Assembly: GCA_014803435.1 (NCBI GenBank)
Contig: JACYFD010000002.1
Location: forward strand, 411,026-475,025
DNA length: 64,000 bases
Direction: 5' to 3'
Source: Cellulosimicrobium terreum
GTDB taxonomy: Bacteria > Actinomycetota > Actinomycetes > Actinomycetales > Cellulomonadaceae
A model generated the notes under the pieces. It was not told the origin of the DNA and ran no database searches. It saw only the letters and a program-made list of their open reading frames with translations. Positions 41,877 to 50,099 of this stretch are shown in pieces. Position 1 is the stretch's first letter. Each line of letters starts with the position of its first letter. Position numbers and translations under genes: made by a program.

Positions 41877-43222
41877 CGGCGGCGCCGCACGCGCAGCGCG
41901 GTGGGGAGGCCGAGGTTGGCGAGCAGCGAGTCTGCGGCTGCGGCGAGCAGCGCGGTCGTGAGGACCTGCACGGCAAGGCGGGCCGCGGTGTCCAGCGGAC
42001 CCACGACCGCGCGCCACACCACGATGCCCGGCTGGCCGACGATCGCGCCCGCCACGGCGAGGACCGCCTGCTCGACGAGCGTGACCAGCGTGAACGCGAC
42101 GCAGAACATGAGCACCGCGCCCCAGCGGCTGCGCCACAGCATCCCGACCGCGCCGACGAGCCCGCCGAACCGGCGCCCCGGGTCGAGCATGAACCGCCAC
42201 GCCGTCCGCGCGTTGCGGTCCCCGAGCGTCCGGTTGAAGCGGTCGACGGCGCGTGCGGTGCGGCCCGCCGAGCCCTCGGCGCTCGTGGCGTGCTCCGGGT
42301 CGACGACGTCGATCGCCTCCACCCCGTACACGATCGTCCCGAGGGTGAGCCACGCGAGCGGGACGACGAGCCCGGTCACGATCCCCGCGAGCAGCAGCGA
42401 CGTCGCGGGCTCGATCGCGGCGGTCAGGACGCGCAGCGCGTCCACCTGGACGATCACGTCCTGCCACCACTCCTGCACGGTCACGACGACGGTCCGCGCG
42501 GACCACCAGTCGCGCACCGCTCCGACCAGCGCGGCGACGGTGAACGCACCGATGACGATCCACACGACCTCGCAGTAGCCCGCGAGGATGCGCCACAGGG
42601 CCGCGCTCGTGCGAGGGCCGTCACCTGCGTCGGCACCGGCGGCGTGGCGCGACTCCGCGCGACGGGCGAGCCGCTCGAGCACCGTGCGGAGCACCAGCGC
42701 GCCCCCGACGGTCGCGAGGACGAGGAGCCCGAAGCCCTCCGGGATCGGGTCCGACCCCGCGACGCCGTCGGCGGTGGCGAAGGCGTGGTCCAGCGCGGCC
42801 TGGTCGATGTACGTCTGCCAGTCGTCGGACAGCCCGCCGTAGAACTCGTAGATGACGAGGTACGGGACGAGGACCGACGCGATCGACCGGACCAGGGTGC
42901 GCACGTGGAGGCGACCCTCGCCCTCGCGCCGCATCACGTGCAGCATGACGACGACGCCGACCACCGACGCGAGCGGCGCCAGGCACAGCACGAGCAGCCC
43001 CAGCACGCCCGACGTCGGCGCGACCACGAGCGCCGCACGCAGCGCGAGCTCGTGCACGACCTCGGCGAGCACCACGACCGTCACGAGGGCCGGCCAGAAC
43101 CGCGCGAGGAGGCGCGCGGCGTCGGTGGCGACGCGTAGGCCGGGGCGCACGAGCGACCCGCCTCCGAGGCCTGGACCGTTGACGCTCCTGCGGGGCGGGG
43201 TGCCTTCCGTCGGAGCCGTCAC
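41840..43222 (-). CDS. Polytopic membrane protein of unknown function
   Basis: This 460-residue protein has about nine hydrophobic segments, in two groups split by a soluble stretch at ~195-215. I do not recognise a family. Notable pieces are YLVIYEFYGGLSDDWQTYID and an interhelical segment with TARAVDRFNRTLGDRNARTA followed by WRFMLDPGRRFGGL. The GTG at 43222 has TAGCCT 7 nt upstream and no ribosome site. It overlaps the end of the three-gene operon by 37 nt. A link with those proteins is only suggested by position. Confidence 0.7.
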   Translation of the reverse strand: MTAPTEGTPPRRSVNGPGLGGGSLVRPGLRVATDAARLLARFWPALVTVVVLAEVVHELALRAALVVAPTSGVLGLLVLCLAPLASVVGVVVMLHVMRREGEGRLHVRTLVRSIASVLVPYLVIYEFYGGLSDDWQTYIDQAALDHAFATADGVAGSDPIPEGFGLLVLATVGGALVLRTVLERLARRAESRHAAGADAGDGPRTSAALWRILAGYCEVVWIVIGAFTVAALVGAVRDWWSARTVVVTVQEWWQDVIVQVDALRVLTAAIEPATSLLLAGIVTGLVVPLAWLTLGTIVYGVEAIDVVDPEHATSAEGSAGRTARAVDRFNRTLGDRNARTAWRFMLDPGRRFGGLVGAVGMLWRSRWGAVLMFCVAFTLVTLVEQAVLAVAGAIVGQPGIVVWRAVVGPLDTAARLAVQVLTTALLAAAADSLLANLGLPTALRVRRRRQSVGAATGSDQ

Positions 43223-43232
43223 GCGCGCAAGG

Positions 43233-43502
43233 CTAGCCGCGGCCGAGCCTGCGCGCGACGATCTGCTTCGCTCCGCGTCCCGCGTACCGGCGGGCCAGCA
43301 CCGAGACGCCGGCGGCGACGGCGGCGAAGGAGACCGCGGAGACGATGCTGACCTCCTCGTCGTCGAGGTCCTCCGGGGCGTCGTGGCCCGTGGCCTTGGC
43401 CCACACGAAGGAGACGAGCTTCTGTGCCAGCCAGCCCGCGGCCAGGGTCAGCGCGACGGTGCCGACCTTCACGGCCATGGTCTGGTCCTCGTTGTCTGCC
43501 AC
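43233..43502 (-). CDS. DUF4235 family membrane protein
   Basis: This 89-residue protein has two hydrophobic segments around a short acidic loop: TVALTLAAGWLAQKLVSFVW, then GHDAPEDLDDEEVS and VSAVSFAAVAAGVSVLARRY. The pattern is that of DUF4235, a small actinobacterial membrane family of unknown role. The GTG at 43502 is preferred because GGAGGA lies 6 nt upstream; an ATG at 43478 is the alternative. A second member lies at 47685. Confidence 0.75.
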   Translation of the reverse strand: MADNEDQTMAVKVGTVALTLAAGWLAQKLVSFVWAKATGHDAPEDLDDEEVSIVSAVSFAAVAAGVSVLARRYAGRGAKQIVARRLGRG

Positions 43503-43586
43503 GGATGGTCCTCCAGCGGTGCGTCGGGGGGCGGAAGTGTGCCGATCACCACCGTAGTGGCCACAGGTCGGCGGCGTCGTGCGGTG

Positions 43587-43592
43587 TAGGCT
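43587..43592 (+). promoter_or_regulatory. Candidate -10 of the thiamine transport operon (TAGGCT)
   Basis: TAGGCT lies about 8 nt before the first base of the TPP riboswitch, as expected if transcription starts just before the aptamer. Confidence 0.5.
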
Positions 43593-43599
43593 CGCCGGG

Positions 43600-43715
43600 A
43601 ACGACAGGGGAGCTCCGGGAGCGGTCGACGACCACGCCGACGGCCCGAGAGCTGAGAGTGCGGACCACCGCAGACCCTCGAACCTGATCCGGTTAGCACC
43701 GGTGGAGGAAGTCGG
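43600..43715 (+). promoter_or_regulatory. TPP (thiamine pyrophosphate) riboswitch
   Basis: The leader contains the conserved blocks of the THI element in order: ACAGGGGAGCTCCGGGAGC near 43603, GCTGAGAGTGCGG near 43651, ACCGCAGACCCTCGAACCTG near 43667 with ATCCGGTTAGCACCGGTGGA after it, and GGAGGAAGT near 43704. The last part overlaps the ribosome-binding region of thiB, so thiamine pyrophosphate would block translation. It controls the thiB-thiP-thiQ operon. Confidence 0.95.
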
Positions 43716-43719
43716 AGTG

Positions 43720-44811
43720 ATGACACGTATGACCATGCTCTCTCGCGGCACCCGGACCCGTCCGGCCGTCGCCGTCGCAACCGTGACCTGCGCCGTGCTC
43801 GCGCTCGCCGCCTGCTCGGGTGGGGACGGTGACAGCGGGGCCGAGGGCTCGGCGTCGGGCACCGTCACCCTCGTCACGCACGACTCGTTCGCCGTGAGCG
43901 ACGACGTCCTCGCCGCGTTCGAGGACGAGTCCGGACTGACCGTGGAGCAGGTCGCCCCGGGCGACGGCGGCGCGCTCGTCAACCAGCTGATCCTGACGAA
44001 GGACGCGCCGCTCGGCGACGTCGTGTTCGGGATCGACAACACGTTCGCGTCCCGGGCGATCGACGAGGGCGTGCTCGACCCGTACACCCCGGCGGACCTC
44101 AGCGAGTCGGCCGCCGGGTACGCGGTGGGCGACGGCGGCGAGCTCACCCCGGTCGACGTCGGCGACGTGTGCATCAACGTCGACCACACGTGGTTCTCCG
44201 AAGCCGGCGTCCCGGAGCCGGTCACGCTCGAGGACCTGACGAAGCCCGAGTACGCGGACCTGCTCGTCGTGACCAACCCCGCGACGTCGTCCCCGGGGCT
44301 CGCGTTCCTGCTCGCCACGGTCGACGCGTTCGGCGAGGACGGGTACGAGGACTACTGGGCCGCGCTGCGCGACAACGGTCTCAAGGTCGCCGACGGCTGG
44401 TCCGACGCCTACTACGTCGACTTCTCCGGCTCCGAGGGGGCGGGGCCGCGCCCGCTCGTGCTGTCCTACTCGACGTCGCCGGCGTTCACGCCCACCGAGG
44501 ACGGGACGGCGTCGACCACCGGCGCGCTGCTCGGCACGTGCTTCCGCCAGGTCGAGTACGCAGGCGTCCTCGCGGGTGCCGAGAACCCCGAGGGCGCGCA
44601 GCAGCTCGTCGACTTCCTCGTGGGCGAGACGTTCCAGGCGGACGTGCCCGAGCAGATGTACGTGTACCCGGCCGACGACTCCGTCGAGCTCCCCGAGGGC
44701 TGGGCCGAGCTCGCCCCGCTCGCCGACGACCCCTGGGACGTCGCCCCCGAGGACATCTCGGCGCACCGTGACGAGTGGATCCAGGCATGGACGGCCGCGG
44801 TCGTCGACTGA
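43720..44811 (+). CDS. thiB: Thiamine ABC transporter substrate-binding lipoprotein
   Basis: This 363-residue protein has a lipobox LAAC and a polar tether, then the thiamine/iron-type type II binding fold: GTVTLVTHDSFAVSDDVLAA, GDVVFGIDNTFASRAIDEGV, and PLVLSYSTSPAFTP. It binds thiamine or a phosphate ester outside the cell. The riboswitch upstream and the permease and ATPase downstream support the substrate. The ATG at 43720 is the first of three close Met codons; 43729 or 43735 could be used instead. Confidence 0.92.
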   Translation: MTRMTMLSRGTRTRPAVAVATVTCAVLALAACSGGDGDSGAEGSASGTVTLVTHDSFAVSDDVLAAFEDESGLTVEQVAPGDGGALVNQLILTKDAPLGDVVFGIDNTFASRAIDEGVLDPYTPADLSESAAGYAVGDGGELTPVDVGDVCINVDHTWFSEAGVPEPVTLEDLTKPEYADLLVVTNPATSSPGLAFLLATVDAFGEDGYEDYWAALRDNGLKVADGWSDAYYVDFSGSEGAGPRPLVLSYSTSPAFTPTEDGTASTTGALLGTCFRQVEYAGVLAGAENPEGAQQLVDFLVGETFQADVPEQMYVYPADDSVELPEGWAELAPLADDPWDVAPEDISAHRDEWIQAWTAAVVD

Positions 44812-46544
44812 CGGCCGGGGTGGTGTCGCGGGGCCGGCTCGGTCGCGGCGTCCTGTGGGGCGTCGCCGCGGGCGTGCCGCTGCTGTTCCTCGGGCTCTTC
44901 TTCGCCTGGCCCGTCGTCGCGCTCGTCGCGCGCGGGTTCGTGGGGCCCGACGGCGGCCTCGACCTGTCCGGGTTCGCGGAGGTCTTCTCGCGGCCGCGCA
45001 CGTGGCGGATCGTCGGGCTGACGCTGACGCAGGCCGTGCTCGGCACGGTGTTCTCCGTGCTCCTCGGCGTGCCCGGCGCGTACGTGCTGTACCGCTGCCG
45101 GTTCCGCGGCCGGCGCGCGGTGCGCGCCCTGGTGACCGTCCCGTTCGTGCTGCCGACCGTCGTGGTCGGCGTCGCGTTCCGGTCGCTGCTGGTCGAGGGC
45201 GGGCCGCTCGGGTTCCTGCACCTCGACGAGACGTTCGCCGCGATCGTCGTCGCGCTCGTGTTCTTCAACTACTCGGTCGTCGTGCGGACCGTCGGCGGGC
45301 TGTGGGAGCACCTCGATCCGCGCGCGGAACAGGCTGCCCGTGCGCTCGGCGCGACCCCGTGGCGCGCGTTCCGCACCGTGACGCTGCCCGCGCTCACACC
45401 TGCGATCGCGAGCGCCGCGTCGATCGTGTTCCTGTTCTGCTCGACGGCGTTCGGCATCGTCCTCGTCCTCGGCGGGATCCGGTACGGGACCATCGAGACG
45501 GAGATCTGGATCCAGACGACGCAGTTCCTCGACCTGCAGGCCGCCGCCGTGCTGTCCGTCGTGCAGCTCGTCGTCGTGGTGGCGGCGCTGAGCGTCGCCA
45601 ACCGGACCCGTGCTCGGCGCGAGCGGGCGCTGAACCTGTCGTCGGCGTCGTCGTCGGTGCACCCGCTGCGGCTGTGGCGGCACAGCTCGGTCGGCGGGTC
45701 GGTCCCCGGCCGCCCGGGAGGCGACCTCGTGCCCGCCGCGCTGACCGCCGTCGTGATCGTCGTGCTCGTCGCGCTCCCTCTCGGCACGCTCGCGGTGCGG
45801 TCCTTCCGCGTCCCCGGCGGCGGCTGGGGGCTCGACAACTACGCGAACCTCGGCACGACGGGCGGGCGCAACGCGCTGTCCGTCACCGTGTGGGAGGCCG
45901 CGGGCAACTCGCTGCGCATCGCCGCGGTCGCGACCCTGCTCGCCGTCGTGATCGGCGGGCTCGTCGCGCTCGTCGTGTCCCGGCGCCCGCGCTCGCGGAC
46001 CGGTCGACGCGCGATCAGCCTGCTCGACTCGGTGTTCATGCTGCCGCTCGGGGTCTCGGCCGTGACGGTCGGGTTCGGTTTCCTCATCACCCTCGACCGG
46101 CCGCTCGGCATCGACGTCGACCTGCGCACCTCGGGGATGCTGGTGCCGATCGCGCAGGCGGTCGTCGCGATCCCGCTCGTCGTGCGCACCGTCCTGCCGA
46201 CGCTACGGGCCATCGACCCGCGCCTGCGTGAGGCCGCCGCGACCCTCGAGGCGACGCCCGGTCGCGTGTTCCGGTCCGTCGACGGCCCCATCGCCGCGCG
46301 CTCGCTCGGCCTCGCCGTCGGGTTCGCGTTCGCCGTGTCCCTCGGGGAGTTCGGCGCGACGTCGTTCCTCGCCCGCCCTGACACAGCGACCCTGCCCGTC
46401 GTGATCTACCGGCTCATCGGCCGCCCGGGCGCGGAGAACTACGGCATGGCGCTCGCGGCGAGCGTCGTGCTGGCCCTGCTGACGGCGACGGTCATCCTGC
46501 TCGCCGAGCGGTTGCGCGGCGACCGTCCCGGAGGAGAGTTCTGA
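44787..46544 (+). CDS. thiP: Thiamine ABC transporter permease
   Basis: This 585-residue protein is a tandem permease with about 12 helices and two EAA loops, EQAARALGATPWRAFRTVTL near residue 188 and REAAATLEATPGRVFRSVDG near 485, as in ThiP and FbpB. The ATG at 44787 overlaps thiB by 25 nt; a GTG at 44820 would avoid the overlap and also gives a full protein. A cytoplasmic linker (~275-310) joins the halves. The stop overlaps the thiQ start (TGATG). Confidence 0.9.
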   Translation: MDGRGRRLTAGVVSRGRLGRGVLWGVAAGVPLLFLGLFFAWPVVALVARGFVGPDGGLDLSGFAEVFSRPRTWRIVGLTLTQAVLGTVFSVLLGVPGAYVLYRCRFRGRRAVRALVTVPFVLPTVVVGVAFRSLLVEGGPLGFLHLDETFAAIVVALVFFNYSVVVRTVGGLWEHLDPRAEQAARALGATPWRAFRTVTLPALTPAIASAASIVFLFCSTAFGIVLVLGGIRYGTIETEIWIQTTQFLDLQAAAVLSVVQLVVVVAALSVANRTRARRERALNLSSASSSVHPLRLWRHSSVGGSVPGRPGGDLVPAALTAVVIVVLVALPLGTLAVRSFRVPGGGWGLDNYANLGTTGGRNALSVTVWEAAGNSLRIAAVATLLAVVIGGLVALVVSRRPRSRTGRRAISLLDSVFMLPLGVSAVTVGFGFLITLDRPLGIDVDLRTSGMLVPIAQAVVAIPLVVRTVLPTLRAIDPRLREAAATLEATPGRVFRSVDGPIAARSLGLAVGFAFAVSLGEFGATSFLARPDTATLPVVIYRLIGRPGAENYGMALAASVVLALLTATVILLAERLRGDRPGGEF

Positions 46545-47638
46545 TGGTGGTGCCGGCCGGCCTGGAGGTGCGCGGCGTCGTCGTGCGCTACGGCGGGGCG
46601 ACCCGCCACGACCCGGGCACGACGGCGGTCGCCGGCGTCTCGCTGGACGTGGCGCCTGGCGAGGTGCTGGCCCTGCTCGGCCCGAGCGGGTGCGGCAAGT
46701 CGAGCCTGCTGCGCGCTGTGGCGGGGCTGGAGCCGGTCGCTGCGGGGACGGTCGCGTTCGGCGGGGACGACCTCGCGGGGGTGCCGGTGCACCGGCGCGG
46801 GTTCGGCCTCATGTTCCAGGAGGGGCAGCTCTTCCCGCACCGTGACGTCGCGGGGAACGTCGCGTACGGGATCTCGGGGCTGCCCCGCGGCGAACGGGAC
46901 GAGCGCGTGCGCGAGCTGCTCGACGTCGTCGGGCTCGCCGGGTACGAGCCGCGCGCGGTCGCGACGCTCAGCGGGGGCGAGCGGCAGCGCGTCGCCCTCG
47001 CGCGGTCGCTGGCGCCGAGGCCCCGGCTGCTGCTGCTCGACGAGCCGTTGTCGGCGCTCGACCGCGGGCTGCGCGAGCGGCTCGCGCTCGACCTGCGAGC
47101 GGCGCTGCGCGCGACGGGGACGACCGCGGTGTTCGTCACGCACGACCACGACGAGGCGTTCACCGTCGCGGACCGCGTGGCCGTGATGGACGGGGGCGAG
47201 TTGCTCCAGGTCGCGGCGCCAGAGGAGCTGTGGCGCGCGCCGGCGTCGAGACGCGTCGCGCAGTTCCTGGGCTACCAGGCGTTCGTCCCCCTCCACGAGT
47301 TGTCAGCGTTCCAGGGGTCCGAGGACCGGTGGGGTGCTGACGGCTCGGCGAGCGTGCTGGCGATCGGGCCGCGGGGGTTGCGGGTCGCGCCGCCCGGGGA
47401 GTTGTCAGCGTTCCAGGGGCCCGGGGACCGGTCGGGTGCTGACAGGTGGCGGGGGACCGTCGTCGGGAGCGTGTTCCGGCGGGGTGCCACCGAGGTCACC
47501 CTCGACGTGCCTCTCCGGCCCGACGGCGCACCCGACCGCCTCGTCGCGCTCGCCCGGGGCGAGGGGAGGGCCTGGGCGCCCGGTGACGAGGTGAGCGTCG
47601 TGCTCGCGCCGGACGGGTGCGCCGTCGTGCACGGATGA
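46544..47638 (+). CDS. thiQ: Thiamine ABC transporter ATP-binding protein with in-frame palindromic repeats
   Basis: This 364-residue ATPase has Walker A GPSGCGKSS, Q-loop LMFQEGQLFPH, signature LSGGERQRVA, Walker B LLLLDEPLSALD and switch THDHDEA. E. coli ThiQ has about 232 residues; here ~130 extra residues follow, probably a TOBE-like regulatory domain. Within that part, residues ~252-266 (ELSAFQGSEDRWGAD) and ~286-300 (ELSAFQGPGDRSGAD) are near copies encoded by 45-bp repeats with inverted ends, suggesting insertion of a mobile palindrome. GGAGGAG at 46530-46536 precedes the ATG. Confidence 0.9.
   Translation: MVVPAGLEVRGVVVRYGGATRHDPGTTAVAGVSLDVAPGEVLALLGPSGCGKSSLLRAVAGLEPVAAGTVAFGGDDLAGVPVHRRGFGLMFQEGQLFPHRDVAGNVAYGISGLPRGERDERVRELLDVVGLAGYEPRAVATLSGGERQRVALARSLAPRPRLLLLDEPLSALDRGLRERLALDLRAALRATGTTAVFVTHDHDEAFTVADRVAVMDGGELLQVAAPEELWRAPASRRVAQFLGYQAFVPLHELSAFQGSEDRWGADGSASVLAIGPRGLRVAPPGELSAFQGPGDRSGADRWRGTVVGSVFRRGATEVTLDVPLRPDGAPDRLVALARGEGRAWAPGDEVSVVLAPDGCAVVHG
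47297..47341. repeat. Palindrome-ended 45-bp repeat inside thiQ, copy 1
   Basis: This 45-bp segment begins GAGTTGTCAGCGTTCC and ends GGTGCTGAC. It matches copy 2 at 42 of 45 positions by direct comparison. TGTCAGC near the start and GCTGAC at the end are inverted. It reads through in frame as 15 codons. Confidence 0.8.
47399..47443. repeat. Palindrome-ended 45-bp repeat inside thiQ, copy 2
   Basis: Second copy, offset by 102 bp (34 codons) from the first, with full TGTCAGC and GCTGACA terminal inverted arms (the last A lies at 47444). Same reading frame as copy 1. Confidence 0.8.
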
Positions 47639-47672
47639 CCGCGTTCGGCGCGCGACCACGCCCGCCCCGGCC

Positions 47673-47678
47673 TAGCGT
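47673..47678 (+). promoter_or_regulatory. -10 box of a probably leaderless transcript (TAGCGT)
   Basis: TAGCGT ends 6 nt before the ATG at 47685, with no ribosome site. Confidence 0.45.
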
Positions 47679-47684
47679 CGGACC

Positions 47685-48002
47685 ATGAGCGAGCAGAGCA
47701 GCGGTGGACGCACGGAGGAGAAGGGCGGCACGGCCGCGAAGATCCTGTACCGGCCGTTCGGGCTGGTGAGCTCGATCGTCGGCGGCATCGTCGCAGGTCA
47801 GGTCTTCAAGCAGGTGTACAAGCGCGTCGCGCCCGGGCACCCCGACGACGCCCCGACGCCGTTGCAGTCGGAGTACCGGATGCGCGAGATCCTGCTCGCG
47901 TCCCTCCTGCAGGGCGCGATCTTCTCGGTCGTCAAGGCCGCCATCGACCGCGGCGGGGCACGGGTGTTCCAGAGGTGGACCGGGGAGTGGCCGGGCGACT
48001 GA
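47685..48002 (+). CDS. DUF4235 family membrane protein
   Basis: This 105-residue protein has a polar N-terminus, a glycine-rich hydrophobic segment (LVSSIVGGIVAGQVFKQVYK), a loop with HPDDAPTPLQSEYRMREILL and a second segment LLQGAIFSVVKAAIDRGGA. This is the usual DUF4235 layout. Function unknown. It stands alone after the thiamine operon and converges on the response regulator gene, 4 nt away. Confidence 0.8.
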   Translation: MSEQSSGGRTEEKGGTAAKILYRPFGLVSSIVGGIVAGQVFKQVYKRVAPGHPDDAPTPLQSEYRMREILLASLLQGAIFSVVKAAIDRGGARVFQRWTGEWPGD

Positions 48003-48006
48003 GCGC

Positions 48007-48666
48007 TCAGCGCCGGTCGGCACCGGCCTGGTGCACGACGAGCGCCACCTGGGTCCGGTTGTCCGCGCCCAGCTTGAGCAGCACGCTCGACACGTGCGCC
48101 TTGACGGTCGGCACGCTCAGGTAGAGGCGCGCCCCGATCTCCGCGTTGCTCGCGCCGCGCCCGATCTCGACGGCGACGTCCCGCTCGCGCGTCGTCAGGC
48201 TGTCCAGGGCGGCGAGCGCCCGCTCACGGGCACCGCCCGCGGACGCGGCGGACGCCATGAGCCGCCGAGCGATCGCGGGCGAGAGCACCGGCTCGCCCGC
48301 GGCGGCCGCGAGCACCGCGGCGACGATCCGCTCGGGCGGCATGTCCTTGAGCAGGTAGCCCGCCGCGCCGGCGTGCAGCGCGCCGGTCACCTCGGCGTCG
48401 GAGTCGAACGTCGTGAGCACGACGACGGCCGGCGGGTCGGTCCGCGCCCGCACCCGGCGCGTGGCCTCGATCCCGTCGACGCCGGGCATGCGCAGGTCCA
48501 TGAGCACGACGTCTGTGGGGTGCGCGTCGAGGACCGCCGCGACGGCGCCACCGTCGGCAGCCTCGCCGACGACCTCGATGCCGCGCGCGCCGTCGAGCAT
48601 GAGCCGCAGCCCGGACCGGACGAGCGCGTCGTCGTCGACGATCACGAGGCGGATTCGGTCGGTCAC
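48007..48666 (-). CDS. NarL/LuxR-type response regulator
   Basis: This 219-residue protein has a receiver domain (LVIVDDDALVRSGLRLML, with the phospho-acceptor aspartate in VVLMDLRMPGVDG and GAAGYLLKD near 105) and a LuxR helix-turn-helix (LTTRERDVAVEIGRGASNAE, then LYLSVPTVKAHVSSVLLKLG). The GTG at 48666 overlaps the kinase stop as GTGA, so the pair is coupled. A TACCGT box lies 7 nt upstream within the kinase gene and might give a second transcript. Targets are unknown; self-control of the region before the kinase is likely. Confidence 0.93.
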   Translation of the reverse strand: MTDRIRLVIVDDDALVRSGLRLMLDGARGIEVVGEAADGGAVAAVLDAHPTDVVLMDLRMPGVDGIEATRRVRARTDPPAVVVLTTFDSDAEVTGALHAGAAGYLLKDMPPERIVAAVLAAAAGEPVLSPAIARRLMASAASAGGARERALAALDSLTTRERDVAVEIGRGASNAEIGARLYLSVPTVKAHVSSVLLKLGADNRTQVALVVHQAGADRR

Positions 48667-49895
48667 ACGACCCACGGTATCCGTACATCGAGGACAAAGC
48701 CCCGGTCGTGCTCCCCGGCCGCGACCTGCCCGCCGAGCAGCCCGACGCGCTCGCGCAGCCCGACGAGCCCCGTCCCGGTCCCGGCCGTGAACCCCGGGCT
48801 GCCGGCGGGGACGAGGGACGCGCCGGCGTCGGACACGACGACGCGCACCTCGCCGGGCGTCACGAGGAGCCGGACGCGGACCGGGCTCCCGGGCGCGTGG
48901 CGGCGCGCGTTGGTCAGGCCCTCCTGCACCGCGCGGTAGGCCGCGACGGCGACCGCGGCGGGTGGCTCGGCGTCGCGGGAGGTCACGAACGTCACCTCGC
49001 CGCCGGCACCGCGCGCCTCGTCGACGAGCCGGGTCACGTCGTCGAGCCCGGGCTGCGGGGCCAGCGTCGTCGGGTCCGCCTCCTCGTCCGGTGCGCGCAG
49101 CACCCGCACGACGTCGCGCAGCTCGTCGAGCGCGCCGCTGACGCCCTCGCGGACCAGCGCCGCGGCAGACGCGACACGCTCCGGCGGCGCGTCCGGGCGG
49201 TACTCGAGCGCGCCCGCGGTCGCGGCGATCAGGGAGAGCCGGTGGGCCAGGGTGTCGTGCATCTCGCGGGCGATCCGCGTGCGCTCGGCGACCCTCGCCG
49301 CGGCGACCGACCGGTCCCGCTCGGCCTCGGCACGACGCGCCCGGTCCCGCAGGTTCGCGAGGAGCTGGTCGCGGGCCCGCCCGTACGCGCCCCAGCCGAG
49401 CAGCGCGGCGTGCACGGCGGCGTCGCACAGGAGCCACCAGCCGAGTGGGAGCGCCACCGGGCGCCACAGTGCCTGCACCGCGTGGCCCGCGAACCCGGCG
49501 ATCGCGACCGGCAGCGCCGTGCGGAACGAGTACCAGCGCGCGACGTGCCACGTCGCGACCGTCGAGGCGGGCGTGGCCGCCCCCGAGAGCGCGGCGAGCG
49601 CGGCGAGCGCCAGCGCGACCGGCACGGGCCGGCGCGTCCACAGCAACGGGAACAGGGCCAGCGCCGCGACCCCGGCCGCGACGTCGACCGCGGCGCCCGG
49701 GAACCGTCCCGGACCGTCGACGAGCGGGACGAGCGAGAGGAGCGTGAGGACCGTGATGCCCGCCCAGGCCGCGGCGAACCACGACCACGGCATCACCCGT
49801 GCGGTGGGGTCGTGCCGGACGGAGCCGGTCGCGAGGACCGGCGACCCGGCGAGGGGTGCGCAGTCGAGGTCGGCGGGACGGGGCGAGGTGCTCAT
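48663..49895 (-). CDS. Two-component sensor histidine kinase (NarX/DesK-like, HisKA_3)
   Basis: This 410-residue kinase has four to five membrane helices (~35-170), a coiled coil (~175-205), the phospho-acceptor region ERTIAREMHDTLAHRLSLIA-like with R-E-M-H-D, and a C-terminal HATPase domain with VQEGLTNARRHAPGSPV (N-box) and GTGLVGLRERVGLLGG (G-box). No extracellular sensory domain is evident, so it probably senses the membrane. TAGCGT lies 7 nt before the ATG. It is coupled to the response regulator downstream and diverges from a DUF6069-like gene. Confidence 0.92.
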   Translation of the reverse strand: MSTSPRPADLDCAPLAGSPVLATGSVRHDPTARVMPWSWFAAAWAGITVLTLLSLVPLVDGPGRFPGAAVDVAAGVAALALFPLLWTRRPVPVALALAALAALSGAATPASTVATWHVARWYSFRTALPVAIAGFAGHAVQALWRPVALPLGWWLLCDAAVHAALLGWGAYGRARDQLLANLRDRARRAEAERDRSVAAARVAERTRIAREMHDTLAHRLSLIAATAGALEYRPDAPPERVASAAALVREGVSGALDELRDVVRVLRAPDEEADPTTLAPQPGLDDVTRLVDEARGAGGEVTFVTSRDAEPPAAVAVAAYRAVQEGLTNARRHAPGSPVRVRLLVTPGEVRVVVSDAGASLVPAGSPGFTAGTGTGLVGLRERVGLLGGQVAAGEHDRGFVLDVRIPWVV

Positions 49896-49902
49896 GCCGG
49901 TG

Positions 49903-49970
49903 ACGCTAGGCCGCGGTACGCCGAGCGACCACCGACCAAGGTCGGGGGTGCCGGGCGACAGGTCGGGGGG
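49903..49970. promoter_or_regulatory. Control region between the kinase and DUF6069-like genes
   Basis: The kinase -10 (TAGCGT on the minus strand, 49908-49903) is followed outward by the perfect palindrome CCGACC-AA-GGTCGG (49932-49945) and a further GGTCGGGGGG half-site at 49961-49970. These could be binding sites for the NarL-type regulator of this pair. Confidence 0.4.
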
Positions 49971-50099
49971 TGGCGCGCGACGTCGGGATGGGCCGGGCCA
50001 GCCGTCGGACGGGCGCGGTGCTGGTCGTCGGGGAGAGAGCGTGTGGATCACCGGCACGGAGCCGGGCGCGGCGCTCGCCGCGAGACGAAGGAGATCGAC

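Noticed and set aside
44820-44822. Alternative GTG start for thiP
   Set aside because: Possible, and it removes the 25-nt overlap with thiB, but ATG at 44787 is equally in frame and overlaps are the rule here; kept as an alternative only.
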